Origin: Asterias amurensis
Taxonomy: Eukaryota; Echinodermata; Asteroidea; Forcipulatida; Asteriidae
NCBI RefSeq assembly: GCF_032118995.1
Contig: NC_092663.1
Coordinates: forward strand, 372,001-436,000
DNA length: 64,000 nt
Direction: 5' to 3'
In this document: positions 11,311-23,735 of the stretch, piece after piece
Layout of the letters: each line of letters starts with the position of its first letter
Numbering within the stretch: position 1 is the first letter of the stretch
The notes under the pieces: generated by a model
What the model was told of the DNA's origin: nothing
The model's input: only the letters and a program-made list of their open reading frames with translations
The model's database searches: none
Program-made: the position numbers and the translations under genes

Positions 11311-12314
11311 ATTTCCTTTTCAAGTGATCTCTCTTAAAAAACTATTGTTTGAATTCAAATTTAGTATTGTTATTGTAACCAATGCTGTACCTTAATGGTT
11401 TATGTATTTAAAATAATAGTCCTAGGGGAAACACAAAGAGTGCATGTTGGTAGCTGGATACAAGATTGGTGATACATGAACTGACCACATTTCTGAAACC
11501 ACAAAGTATTTAAATGCATGTACACTAGTTGTATCTGCTGATGTGACAGTGTTCATACATGCTCCTATACATTGTTACAAGTAATACTCTCTTTAATTAC
11601 TCTACTGATTTTGTCAGATGACAGGTCAGAATGAGAAGGATAAGAAAGGAACTCTCAGTTTTTCACAGCAATTTAGATACAAATCTGTATGGAAAACACA
11701 AATTCAATATTTTTGAAAAGTAAAAAAACACCTTGAATTACTTACTTACTGCGTTAAGATGTGGTACTTATTTTAACAATTATTGACGCTGATTCCAGCT
11801 GGAAAAAACGCCAATTAACAAGAATGCAGCACTCTCCCAAATGCATGATGACTCCATCTACATATACAAACTATGCATTCTTGACACTTGTAGCCTAGTG
11901 GTTAGGGGAAAACCCCTAAATGACACACACTTTATGATTTGTCTTTCCATTATGGCCAATCTTTGCAGTGAGATTGGGATATTGGTAAAAGGTAGTGAGA
12001 TGGTCACTGAAACTAGCAGGGCCCTCCTCACGTTTGACTAGGCAGACACCGAGTTGTACTTTACCAAGTTTGCTATCCAAAATGTTTCATATTGTGGCAG
12101 TTCTTGTGTTAACCAGTCTTGTACCCTAATATTGTTTCATATTTGCTGCATTTTCAAAATGATTGCCAAAACTTTTTTTTTTTATTCTGGATCTTCCTTT
12201 TACTCTGCATCTTCCTGATGCAACACTCCACTTTTTAAAAAATGTTCATTGAAATCCAATGCAGTGTTACTAATGAAACATTTAACTGTGTTCTACCAAC
12301 AGCTCATGAATGTA

Positions 12315-12396
12315 TCCCCTCCCCTTTTTGGCACCCCGGTGCATGCAAGCCATCCTGGTACTCGCACGAGTGTTCCCTGCCCGCAGGTGTCGGCAG
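12315..12396 (+). repeat. Dispersed repeat, copy 1 of an inverted pair
   Basis: About 82 bp (ggcaccccggtgcatgcaag, ctggtactcgcacgagtgtt, ccctgcccgcaggtgtcggc) matches the minus strand of 22088-22165 at roughly 80-85%. Most differences are CpG-to-TpG/CpA changes. The copies share an open frame (GTPV.AS, GTRTSVP.PQVSA), but one copy reads into a stop right after it. Confidence 0.75.
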
Positions 12397-14098
12397 GCTG
12401 GTTGGTGGGTTTCCCTCTGTCTGCATTTAACTGGCGTTTGGCTGTTTGTGGTGTGTCATCTATCCTGATCCTGTAGTCTGGATGAATCAAGGACCCAAAG
12501 TTGGCTACAACATGGTAGGGTCTTTTGAACTTTAATAACCAGTTCTTTCCATAGAGGACGATGTGTCTACTACTACTCCAGGCATTGTGCATGGACAGAA
12601 CACCTTCAACACCTACTCTGAAATTCTCACTGTAACTTCTGGACTTGGAGTTGTCTCATGAGTCTACGATCAATGACGGTGAAATATGAACCTATGGTGC
12701 ACATTTAGAGTTGTTCTGACATCTGTGTGATAACAGTCACTACCTCAGCTTGCCAAATCATGTAGATAATGTCTCCATCTTATTCTCTCTGCTCTGCATT
12801 ATATATTCAACCCCCAAATCACTTTTGATCTCTGAAAATGAGATTCAAACATTTACCTGATCTTAAACCTGAAAATCTAAAAAGCCCAAAGAAACTAGTG
12901 CATGATTTAATTCAATTATTTAGCAAAAATGTTCCTCAAGAGAAATACAAAAAACAAATCTACTTCATGAGCACAAATAGTAATAAACTACACAATCTAG
13001 ATTAAATTCTGATGAATAAATAGGCAATTTCACCTTAGCTAGTACATGAAATGAAATCAGAAAATGCCAAAACCTTTTGGAAAACACAAAATCAATTCTT
13101 AAGAATCGCTGTAGGTCATTAATATAAATAAACACTTGTCAGTAGGCAGCAAAAAATTCTTACTGAAAACAATAACAAGTTTTAAATATTAAAAAGGAAA
13201 CTATGAAGCACAAAGTTGCAATCTGAAGATTTGTATTGAAAAAAATGAAATGCCTCTGGAATTCTAGAGTGCTAATCCACCTCCAGTTAAGTTCAAATTG
13301 TTGCCCTTTTAACAACTCGGCACAAAAGATGTTGCCAACAAAATATCTAAACCTTGTCATGCTAGGAAAATGTAAGTTTAAAATCAAACTTCAAAAAGCA
13401 ATCCTAAGAGGAGGCAATTATAGAAATACAAATTGGATTCTGAACATCTTTATGCCGTCAAATCGTTCCAAAGCTATAAAGGATATGAAATAAAATAGAC
13501 ATTTTGCCCACAAATGTGAAGATAAACATTCACAAGAGATTAGATCAAAACAAGTTGGTGAATTTAAAACCGACTATCTTGTGCTAAATCTTTTCACTCA
13601 AAAAGCTTTTGCCAAAAGCATCAGCTTGAACAAAATACCTGATGAAGGTTTCCTGCACTGTTCCACTGAACAGAATTTAAAAAGGTCAACATTGTCTGAC
13701 ATCCAGACTCAAATCGGACCAGTATAGAGGACACCATATTATGAGGCACCAGTCTATGTTAGACATCAGCCTTATTCTGGTTGTCATGGAGTTGTGTGTT
13801 AGAATACCAAGATTAAAAACCAATCTTTAAAAAGAGGCCTTTTAAACTGTATTTAACTTGTAGCCCTAAAAATAACAAAATTGTTAATAGAGTGTTGCAG
13901 TCATAAAACAATAAAGTTTTAAACAGGGATATTACTTTACAATTGGAAAGTAATAAATCAACAATTGAATATTGACCTTTCCGGCTAGACTGCAACACAA
14001 GGTCCCACATAGGGGATAAAATAGGATGCCAAACTCTTCAAACATCTGTAAAACAAAATGACCTGGTGTGTAGATGGAGAGCACCATACTATAACTAG

Positions 14099-14197
14099 GG
14101 CTGTAAATGGGGCGATGTGGTGGAGGTCTGTCCCCCCGTAGTCATGGAAACTTTGGTGTCCGATACGGGGGTCCCAGTCCTGTCAGATAGGTCCATG
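14099..14197 (+). other. Exon-like 33-codon block (unrecognised)
   Basis: The 99-bp block lies between an acceptor-like tataactag and a donor-like TCCATG|gtaatt. It is open throughout in phase 0: GCKWGDVVEVCPPVVMETLV then SDTGVPVLSDRSM. GC content is above its surroundings. An inverted, diverged copy including the donor-proximal intron sequence lies at 19108-19290 on the minus strand (TCCATG|gtaaga). It may be a duplicated exon or a dispersed repeat; there is no family match. Confidence 0.35.
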
Positions 14198-14283
14198 GTA
14201 ATTTTAATTGAAGTTTGAATTCATGTACTGTAACTATACATCCTCAATAATGTGTATCTAGGAGTAGTATGCATAACAGATAG
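14099..14283 (+). repeat. Dispersed repeat, partner of 19108-19290 (inverted)
   Basis: Extends beyond the exon-like block into aattcatgtactgtaacta and tagtatgcataaca. The same order of blocks is found on the minus strand of 19108-19290. Confidence 0.75.
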
Positions 14284-16653
14284 TCTTCAATCAAAGGCAA
14301 TACCAAGCATTAAGGGTTTTAGGAAAACAAGATTGTATGAAAACAACAAGAGGATTGTTACAGCCAGAATGTAACAACCTTAAAGATGGAATCAAGGCAT
14401 GGTCATATCTGAAGGTTACGAATCAATTCTTTTAGTCATCAGACAAAAACCTGCTTTTGAATAAATCACATGAAATTATTCAAAAGTAACAGTTGTTTAC
14501 AGCACTGAAGAGACCAGCTGATATTTCTTTGAAATTAATGGAATCTTTCAGAAAGAAACAATGATGAAATAAAAACCATCATGGCAGATGCTGGTTGTTA
14601 TTGAGTGAGATGCCAGTCCAAACAAGAAGATAGAAATCATGGGCTGCAGCAGGCACTGAGCCCTTGTAAAATCACACTCTGTGAATAGTGAGTGCTTTTT
14701 GTGAAGTTTAAACAACCTGATTCAAGCTCAAAATTATGCAAACAAAATCCCTTTTGCTTGCCACTGAAGTCAAACCATGAACAGCTAATCATTTTCCCTT
14801 GGGGAAACTGTTCAACTTGAGTAGAGTCTATCTAGAGTACATGTACTCAACTACATGTACTATCAATCCTATCCTGCCATGCCTTGAAATTCTCATGAAG
14901 GATCACAAACTTTCTAAAAGTCTCTGACGAGGCCTGGTTGAGTGATCAACTCAATTTTTGTGGTCGTTAGTTATAATAACAAATGAATGACCAAACCACT
15001 GTCTGGAAAGATAAATTTAGGCCTCATGTTTTCCAAAATGGAAAAATTCTGGACCTAAAAAATTCGCAGTCATTTTGATAAAGATGTCCTGAAAGTTCTT
15101 CAAAATGTTTGTTTGTCTTTTTTTTTTTTTTCCTGGACATAATCTGTTTTTCACTACCATCTTAGAGATAGTCGCGGATTTAAACTAAATTGTCGCTCTC
15201 TATTTTTCATTAAGTTACAAAGACAAGACTCAATTGTTAGGTCAATTTTGATATGATGCTGAAAGTGCCTTACCCCTGGTCATCTCAGCAACATCAATTC
15301 CTGAATCTCATAAATTCACAATTATCTGAGCTTCTCATACTCATCCTGGAGCTGCAGTTATTCTAAGTAGCCAGTACTTTAACTAATACAAATGACTAAA
15401 CATTTGGCTCAATCTTATCTGGATGGCAGACTGCTAGGGTTGACTCTCCCCACAAAGTCAGAATTTTAAAGATGAAGGACTTTCAGGATATCATAAAAAC
15501 CCTGCTTGGTATTGTTCCAACCTTGTTCCCTCCAACAGCCCATACTACCTAGAGTGGTTTGCAAAGAAACAATGATTGGAATTCCTGTATGGGTGTGAAT
15601 CAATCTACCTTCTTATGGCATCACACCTACTGGTGCAAGAGTAGACTCTTTGGACTGTGTGTGCTCTCTGCACAGATAAGACCATAACCAATTATTGTTT
15701 GGGTGAAGAACTCTAGAGAAGAGATTGGTAGATACAGTTGGTTTACTTCCCAATACTAGTCTCTATCAATAGATTACTTGGTCTACCATCGTGGAATGTC
15801 ATAAAGGTATTCCAAAATACCATGTATGTATACTTGAGGTCAAACCTGACAAAATGAACTTGCAAACCACATTTTGAAGTGTCCCATGTTTATAAAGTAA
15901 GGAGGATTACAACTGGAACAAGGTTGGTATTGACCTATTGTCATTTGCATCTTGACCATATTCCGAGGGAAACAATTTGCGTCTTACATAGAACACAGTA
16001 GATGAAAGGTTGATGTACATATCAACATGTACATTAACAATGCTTTACATTGTTCGTTAAGCAGCTTGCACAATATTGAGCATCAAAACATACAAATATA
16101 TGTCCACTTGCCTACATGAGAGTGTTAGTGTATGCACAGTGCATTCACATGTACCATATTAAAGCAGTCATATCATAGATGACATGATCTTAGACACCAA
16201 TTGTCAATAAAATAAGTCAAGGTTTAAGTGGATGGCACCATTGTAAGATTTTTGCTTTAAATCTTCTTGACAACTGAAACATCTAAAGGTAAACATACCC
16301 TAATATCTGAGTGTTTGTAACTGACTAGCAAATCAAAAAGCTCAAACTGTGCAACTCCTTTCTAAGAAAAAACAGCAACCTTTGCTCAGCAATGACCTTA
16401 TGATTAACGTCATGACATCTTAGAGGTAAAGCAATGATGACACAATAGCAACGTCAATTAAAGTCATGTGCATAAGGTCTATAGCAAGAGTTGTATAGAG
16501 GGCCAAAGAAATGTAAGCTTGTGTCACATGGTCTAGACTTGGGAATGTCCCTCTGTCTTAGATCAGGCTGGTCATAATCAAGACGCAAAGATAATTGACA
16601 ATTGGTCAATATCCTTTGATTGAAGACTATCAACTAAGCTCCATGCATTTTAG

Positions 16654-17212
16654 GGCTGTATACACCATTGGTCTTTGCCCAATTAGAAAGTAACACCTCA
16701 AAGGTTTTTAAGAAAGAAAGATCACTGCTCAAACAATGTCTGTTAAATGTTTTTCAAGGGAAAAATGGATGATTATCAGTTTGTAATTTTGAAGCTGAGT
16801 AGCTTGAACAAACAGAAATAGTCCAATAACTCATTTTAAAAGGCAGCTTGCAAAAGGATAAATTAATAATCTTCATACATAGATATGAAACAGTACAGTA
16901 TTTGATGTTACAGCCACATTTCTTGATCACATAGAAATAATCCAAGAACTCATTAGAAAGGCAGTCTTTAAAAGCTTTTAATTATGTTGGGTTTTTATGT
17001 TAGTGGAGTTAAGGAAAGATCACACTCTCACACACTCAAAGGGGAAATATTTCCTTTTAATTGCAATGTAGAACCTTATCAAACACAGAAATGAATTGGA
17101 TTCTGAGCAATGCTGTGCGTCAAACTTGAGAATTCCTTGTAAAATCTTAAAACATAACATAGAGGGATTAGGGGATGTTTGTGGCGACTCAATACCAATG
17201 GTGTATACAGCC
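16654..17212. mobile_element. Inverted-repeat-bounded element, 559 bp
   Basis: A 19-bp perfect terminal inverted repeat (GGCTGTATACACCATTGGT at 16654-16672 and its complement at 17194-17212). Inside there is a diverged direct duplication of about 112 bp (gaaatagtccaataactcat near 16816; gaaataatccaagaactcat near 16931). No coding capacity; family unassigned. Confidence 0.6.
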
Positions 17213-19107
17213 TTTATTCAGACATTCTAATATTCATAACTAGCCACTTGTACTTTAGTAACAAGACAGACAGTGATAATTTATCAGGTCAGTAACAATT
17301 AGATTGGATTCGCTGATGAAAATAGGAAAACTACAGCCAGTTAAATATGGTAGATGATGGTACTTAATACTGCCTGTATAGTACTCACCTTCAATAACAT
17401 GTAGCTTCTGACTTTCTTTTAGTTCTGCACAATTGAGTCATTGGCATCAAGCAGGTTGTGGGTGGTATAGCTTTGAAGTTAACAAGGTAGATGAGAAGTA
17501 GAAATAGCTCACTTAGGATTGTTAAGTTGATACTTGCTATTCAATATTATCCTACTGGATAAATAAGACTTGCATTCACAAGGTTGTGGGTCCAAATCCT
17601 ACCAGGCTATTCCCTGATGATTATAATTTTTCAATAATAGTTTTAAGCACAATCAGGAAAATGCTCAGTACATAAAACCCACACTAGGTATGATAGCGAT
17701 ACAGAGATCAAGTTTCAGAGAAGGAATTTAGTTGAGAGGTTTTTCAGAAGAAAACAAAATGTTAATTGAGCAAGACTACAGGCACCATGGAAGTTTTAAA
17801 AACATGAAGATGGGGATAATACAAGCACTAGTAGTTCTTTTATCATCCTTACGTTGGTGACAGCCAAAACAAGATATTTGATTCATTTTATGCTCTAGGT
17901 AGGCAAATATGACAACAAATCTGGTTTGTTGTGTTTCAAGTGTGCTTTGGACACCAGAATAAAAGTAATAAACAGTATTCTAAATGATCAAACAGTGATT
18001 TCAATAGAATGCAATTTAAATGAGTGTAGGATAGATCGTCCAGCATGTAGGAAGCTACTCAAAGTCTATGGTACAGTAACAAGATCTGGTTTGAATTGCG
18101 TTGCTATAGAATGTAACTATGTAGACAATGGGTAGCATACAATTACAACTTAGAGCAGGCCCTGGGAAATTCTATAATTTTAGGCAGGAATCAGTTATAT
18201 TTGATAGAACATGTAGTAAAAAGCAACATTTGAGACTCTCGCTTGAAATAACAAGATAAGTCAGTGGTTAGATACAGTAATTAAACCCACTGTGGATTTA
18301 ACTAAGACCAAGGAGTAGTTGACATAATTCACTCTGGAAAATAGCTCTCATGAAGCTCTCTTATGAAACTGTTAACAGACATGATATTCTTTCTACCTAA
18401 ATCTGATTTTGTATTTGTTAGCCTCAGAATAATCAGCATAATTTGTATTAAGTAGCATGAAAAGTTCTACAATTTAGGTCATGTAGCCATTTACTGAAAA
18501 CATTTTGCTCTTTTTCCAAAGGGCCAATATTATACCTGTTTTAGGGCCATTGGCCTGAACTTGTATGTAATGTATACCCATTATATTATTCTGTTAAGTA
18601 GTTGTGGTTGTCATGTGAGATGTTTCCCAAACTGAAGTGATACAAAAGACGAGGCATGTCTCACCCATATTTCAAACATTTTGGGACCCTGGATTTTGAA
18701 AACCTTGAGTCCCGGCATAATTTGCTCTGAACACGAGAAGCAGCTGATAAGCTGGTTTGTAATTAGTTCTCCAATTTGCTCCAGAGACAAATTTAAAACA
18801 CTGTACAGAAATGTGTGTGTAGTTTTCTCTGTACCCCCTTGAAAAAACAAAGTTGGTGACTAATGAAGGAAACATAATGAAACATGGAGCCAAAAGTTTG
18901 AATATATAGACTTGCATGGTCTCATAAGGAAATAAATTATAAATTTAAGCAGCTCATGATGAAACAAAACAAACATGCTTATGTTTCTAATGAAAAGTAT
19001 AGGAATATAGGTTTCTTTGTTGAAATTAGATCAACAAATAGTATGGAAACTTTGTTGTAGTGTAGCTTTTCCCCAGGGCCTGCTTCTAGGTTTGCATGTG
19101 AGCTTAG

Positions 19108-19290
19108 TGTATAGTGGTTATGCATACAGCATACTCCGATACACATGAGGATGTATAGTAATGTGTACAGTACATGAATTCATAAAACATCAATTAATCT
19201 TACCATGGACAAATCAGAAGGCGGGACTGGCAAACCCTGTATCGATCAAAGGCACCATTAGTATCCCTGACTACCGAGGGGCAGACTAAA
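19108..19290 (-). repeat. Dispersed repeat, inverted copy of 14099-14283
   Basis: On the minus strand it shows tcggtagtcagggatact, ccagtcccgccttctgattt, gtccatggtaagatt and gaattcatgtac in the same order as the + copy. The copy does not keep the frame seen at 14099. Confidence 0.75.
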
Positions 19291-19385
19291 AAGGGGCGGA
19301 TCCAAGGTAAAAAAAAAACAGAGGGGGTTAAATTTGCCGGAGGTCCTGTCTTGAGAAAGAAGGGGGGGGGGGTAGGTTTGGCAGA
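19260..19385. repeat. G-rich/A-rich repeat next to the dispersed repeat
   Basis: Text ggggcggatccaaggtaaaa, aaaaacagagggggtt and a run of ten G resembles the ends of a widespread MITE type with mono-nucleotide tracts. Boundaries are unclear. Confidence 0.35.
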
Positions 19386-21042
19386 TCTAAAAAGAGAAAT
19401 AGTGATGCAACTACCGATGCATGTTTTAATGTTGACAGAAACAATTGTTTGAACTTGACATATTTGGATGATTATGTTACAAATATCCTTGTCAGTCAGT
19501 GCAACAACAGAATATCTCAATTGTAAAAGTCATCTCGCGCGCAAACACATGATAAATTTGTTGTATCTTGGCGCCTTTTGGTTTTGTTGGTACATCCTGG
19601 TTCTTTTAAGTGAGATTTGTAATACTTTTAAAACGTTCAAACTTGCGTGAATCATTAATGCTACTTAAGGAGATACAATGTTTTTGCACCGATGTGACGA
19701 TATAGTAGTACACCAAACCAAAGTTTTACTTAACCGTGGTTAATGCACAATGTTTAGAAAAGTTTGTGCAAGACACCAGCTTGTCATCTTGGTTATTTGT
19801 ACGATGTATTGCAATACACAGTACAGATTACGATAATTAAACCAGAGCTGCAAATATTGGCCAGAAAAAAAATATTGGCATGTGCAAGTAGTTGCAAAAC
19901 GAAACAAGCATTTGGAATCAGTTCTAGTTGGAACAAACAAGAAACCCAATCTGAAAGAGAAAAAATATGGGAATTTGATAAGGGAAAATATTGTACCCCC
20001 GCCCCCCCCCCCACACACTAAAATGAAATAGGTAGAGGCCTATTTGAAGGAGGCAGGACTTTCCGGCACAGAGTGCCCCAGACATTGAATAGGGGGAGAT
20101 TCAACCGAGGTGTTGAATCTCCATTGGGTCCGCCAGTTGCCACCACTCGTCAATAAATACAGCCACAAATGGTGCCAAATAGTGGCACACCAGGAATACA
20201 TTACAGATGTGCTACTCAAAAACATGCAAGGGCTTGCAAACAAAACAGGAAACTTGATCCAGTGACCTCCAATCGGAGAAAAATTGCCATAAGGCATAAA
20301 TGAAAGCATAAATTGTGATCTGTTGTTTGAGTAATTTTAGTTAGTCATGTACAAGTTGTTATCTTGGTACGTTGATCATCTCATGTATGAATAAGGTACA
20401 TGTATGTAACGTCCATAACATACGTTACATAGCAGTGTAACATGTATGTTGGGACAAGGACACAGCGTAAAAAGCTCCTTGTTCTACCTTCGAACTATCA
20501 AGATTCATAAACTGACACAAATAAATGTGAATAAAATACTAACAAACTTTCAACTAAAGTTTGCCTGTTTGCAATAAAAATTAAACACTTTGGACGTTTG
20601 CATGTTTGCAACAAACACATTGGACGCAAATGAATTTGAGTGCCTTACATTGTTTTTGAGTAGCAGAAGAGTTTGGCATCACCCCAAACCCTTCATGTTA
20701 TGTGGGACCCCAACCTAGCTACAAGTTAAATCAGTACTGGTATTTAACTCTGGCATTTTAGACACACACACACAAATTATCAGTTCAATTTAGAAGTGTT
20801 AAGATTTAAAAGCACAACTTTTATTGCAAAATCTCCGAAACTATTCCATTAATAATCTAAATAATTGCCTCAAAAAGGATGCACAAAATAAGAAACTTCA
20901 AACTTTGTAGCGATATTTTTATCTTACTGGCAACAATTTGACTTAGCGGAACATTTTTCTAGCTTAAAAATATACCTAATGACAATAACTTTAATGAATG
21001 GCAAAGTCCTGTTTTTGAATTGTAGCTAAGCAATATCTCTAA

Positions 21043-21218
21043 ACTTCCAGTGGAACTCGTTATTCATTCATTGACTCCCTACAAAAGTAAGCATACTTTT
21101 GAAGAAGTTTATATGTCTCGTAGATTACCACAATTACCTCTTAACTTCTAGTAGAACTCGTCCCAAAACCAAAAACATCACTAATAGATTCATTGACTTC
21201 CTACGAAAGTAAGCATAC
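21043..21218 (+). repeat. Diverged tandem duplication, about 105-120 bp x 2
   Basis: The pair cttccagtggaactcgttat / cttctagtagaactcgtccc and the pair cattgactccctacaaaagt / cattgacttcctacgaaagt occur in the same order, each ending aagcatac. Confidence 0.7.
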
Positions 21219-22087
21219 TAGAACTTAAATACGCCTTTTAGAAGAATAACAAAAATACTGTTCATTTTGATCATGAACTGTTTCTCTTTACAAGTTGTTT
21301 AATGTCGCGAATAATTTGTGAACAACCCTTACGATTAATAACAAACAATAATCTTTCACACTTAATAGTCGCCGTTTGTGCTCATGAAGTATATACACTG
21401 AAATACATAATTAATTATAACACATATAAATACTTGTACGCTTTTCAACCCCAAGTGAATTCTTAACATGCACAGAAACCACATTGGTTTAAGAGCATGC
21501 CTTTAAAACAACTACAATAAGATCTTTTAGTTGTCAATAAATTTTAATTAGGTATCGTGCACATTAAACTGTGGGTTGCTACCTTATTTGAAAATTTGTT
21601 TCCATGTACTTTCAAAGCATAAAATGGTAGCTTACATGTATGCTTAACGTTCCCCCCCCCCCTTAAGTCTAGTATCAAAGAGCAGAGAAATTAATTAGAG
21701 ACATTTGAAACATGATTGGTATTGCTGTAAGGATAGAGGTCTAAAAATCGCAAGATGGTCAAAGAAAACTCGCAAAAATGATGTCCATTTGTTTATACTT
21801 TACATGATTTGAATCAAACCCATGACGCAACTAATTTAATTTTACAGTGGATGATTTCAGAGTAGGCGTTGATGGTGCTTTCTCCATGGGCAATGTCGGG
21901 AGTCGTAGATAGACTACATCCGACTCTATGGTAAAGTAAACTGATTATTAGAGATCATTAGATCCTTCCCTGTTACAGTCAATATTGGGGGCTTTGGCCA
22001 CACAGACTTAGATTGGGGACTGCTGAACACATTGCAGTAAGCCACTCCACTGGTTGGTGTTGATGGAGGCACTCACTGACTTAGTCT

Positions 22088-22165
22088 GCTGACACTTGTG
22101 GGCGGGGAACACTTGTGCGAGTACCAGGGGGGGGGCTTGCATACACTGGGGTGCCACTCCCTTTT
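22088..22165 (-). repeat. Dispersed repeat, copy 2 of an inverted pair
   Basis: Minus-strand match to 12315-12396, with a run of nine G (C on minus) replacing part of the middle. See the first copy for details. Confidence 0.75.
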
Positions 22166-22432
22166 TTTTAGTGTTTTTTTTTAAGGTCAAAGTTCAAAGG
22201 TCAAATTTATGAATATTCATGAGTATATGAATAAATTAACAAGAGACATGAACATTTGTGTGTATACTTAGTCTTTATCAGACTCTGCTGCCCTCTATGT
22301 CCTTACCCTCCCCATATATCAGGTCCCTAGCAGCCCCCCCCCCCAATAACAACCCCCCCCCCAATAGTAACCCATAGTGCATCTGCTTTCTATTTCAATA
22401 CAAGTTGCAGCACTATTTTGGTATGTTGACTT

Positions 22433-23100
22433 AAAGGGAAGGTACTATTTTGAAAGGAGTTTTAGTTGTCTTACAAGTTTCTTTAAGTTGTCTAAGTTTA
22501 ATAAAAATTGTAACAGTTTCTTTGTGACCTTTTTTACAAATCTCTTTTAGAGATGCAAAAACATAAGTTTTTCTTGCATTTAAAATACTCAAACAGTTTG
22601 ATGTTTGGTACAAATTGTGCAACTCTTTTAGAGATGAAAAAGCAGAAGTTTTTCTTGTGCCAAATTGCTCAAAAAGCAGAACAAATTTAGTTGAAACTGT
22701 TGGACAACTTTAAGAGATGAAAAACGCAAGTTTTTCTTGCATTTATTAGGGAACTCTTTTAGAGTAAAAAGCGCAAGTTTTTCTTGCACCAAAATGCTTA
22801 AAAGCGTAACAAATTTAGTTGAAACTGTTAGACAACTTTTAGAGATGAAAAACACAAGTTTTTCTTGTGTTGAATTGCTCAAACAGCATAACAAATTTAT
22901 TGAAATTGTTAGACAACTTTTAGAGATGACAAACAAGTATTTTTTAGTTTTGTTTAAAAAATAGACACATGCTGGTTTTTCATGTGTTACAAAAAGGTGT
23001 CGTCCAACAACTCTTTGTAGTTTTAGCAGAAATTGTTTCCTGTAACTAAGGTTATTGAACTTCGTGACCTTTTTGGTCGTAGTTTGTACCTTCCCTTACA
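22433..23100. mobile_element. TTAA-type MITE (family 3) with internal hairpin-bearing tandem repeats
   Basis: Left end TTAAAGGGAAGGTAC (22433) and right end GTACCTTCCCTTA (to about 23099) are inverted repeats. The interior holds at least five diverged units with caacttttagagatgaaaaa, then a small hairpin of form NNGCAAG-TTTTT-CTTGCNN, then attgctcaaa and acaaatttagttgaaactg. Unit spacing is irregular (about 50-130 bp). No transposase. The three families in this window all start TTAAAGG. Confidence 0.8.
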
Positions 23101-23449
23101 TTCACAATCAACAATACCAGAAGTGTTTCAGACCTTTCTTATCATCACGCCATCTTGTTGGGCAAAGCAACTTGTTTTTGTAAAAAAGTTTGTTATTGCA
23201 TACTAGTGACACTAAGACTTTGCACTTGTGCAATTTCACCATCTGTGTACAAACAGGTGTCATTGGTGATAAGGATACTTGTGAGATCAATATTTGGTAA
23301 AGATCTCTCTTTTTAGTATGTGTGGTTCCGATGGACCGGTTTACACAACAATTCAGACAAAATGCTGTGTCCAGTGGAAGGACACTGGTGATGCCTCGTA
23401 ATTGAAACAACTGTCTGATTAACATTGATTCATTGGATGTTAAACTGTC

Positions 23450-23735
23450 AGGTCATTGCTCAGATGACTTGATTTGGCATCGTTTCATTATCTGTGCACA
23501 GATTGAACGCTTTAATGATGCCTTCTGTGTAAAAAATAACTTATCTTTTTTGGCGTTGCTTTGCCCTTAAGAAAATAACCTTATTGTTTTTGCCGATATG
23601 AGAATGAACCTTCTGTTCAATGCTCAGGTGATCTGAGGTGGCAATGTTTCATCATCTGTGTACAAACAGATTACACTGTTCAATTGTGCCTTGTATTTGA
23701 AGCATCAACTTGCCCTCAAAAAGGTTGACTTTATC
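23450..23735 (+). repeat. Diverged tandem duplication, about 165 bp x 2
   Basis: Copies start near 23457 (gctcagatgacttgatttgg) and 23622 (gctcaggtgatctgaggtgg). Both continue with tttcattatctgtg / tttcatcatctgtg and ttgcccttaa / ttgccctcaa. A further weak copy may lie at 23215-23270. Confidence 0.6.

Larger units (their letters stand above)
9833..14098. other. Non-coding AT-rich stretch
   Basis: Apart from the element at 10056, the LINE remnant at 11190 and the dispersed repeat at 12315, I see no exon, RNA gene or promoter signal that I can support. Confidence 0.6.
14284..22087. other. Non-coding AT-rich stretch
   Basis: Holds the listed element at 16654, the inverted repeat copy at 19108 and a tandem duplication at 21043. 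Also seen are homopolymer runs (T at 15119, C at 19999 and 21653). The 70-codon frame at 17926-18135 has several Cys but no family match. No gene supported. Confidence 0.6.

Noticed and set aside
17926-18135. Cys-containing 69-codon frame as a small secreted protein
   Set aside because: No signal peptide, no splice sites and AT-rich codons typical of chance frames.
22555-22990. CRISPR-like array from the regularly spaced repeats
   Set aside because: Repeats are diverged, spacers are not unique, the block sits between transposon ends and the genome is eukaryotic.
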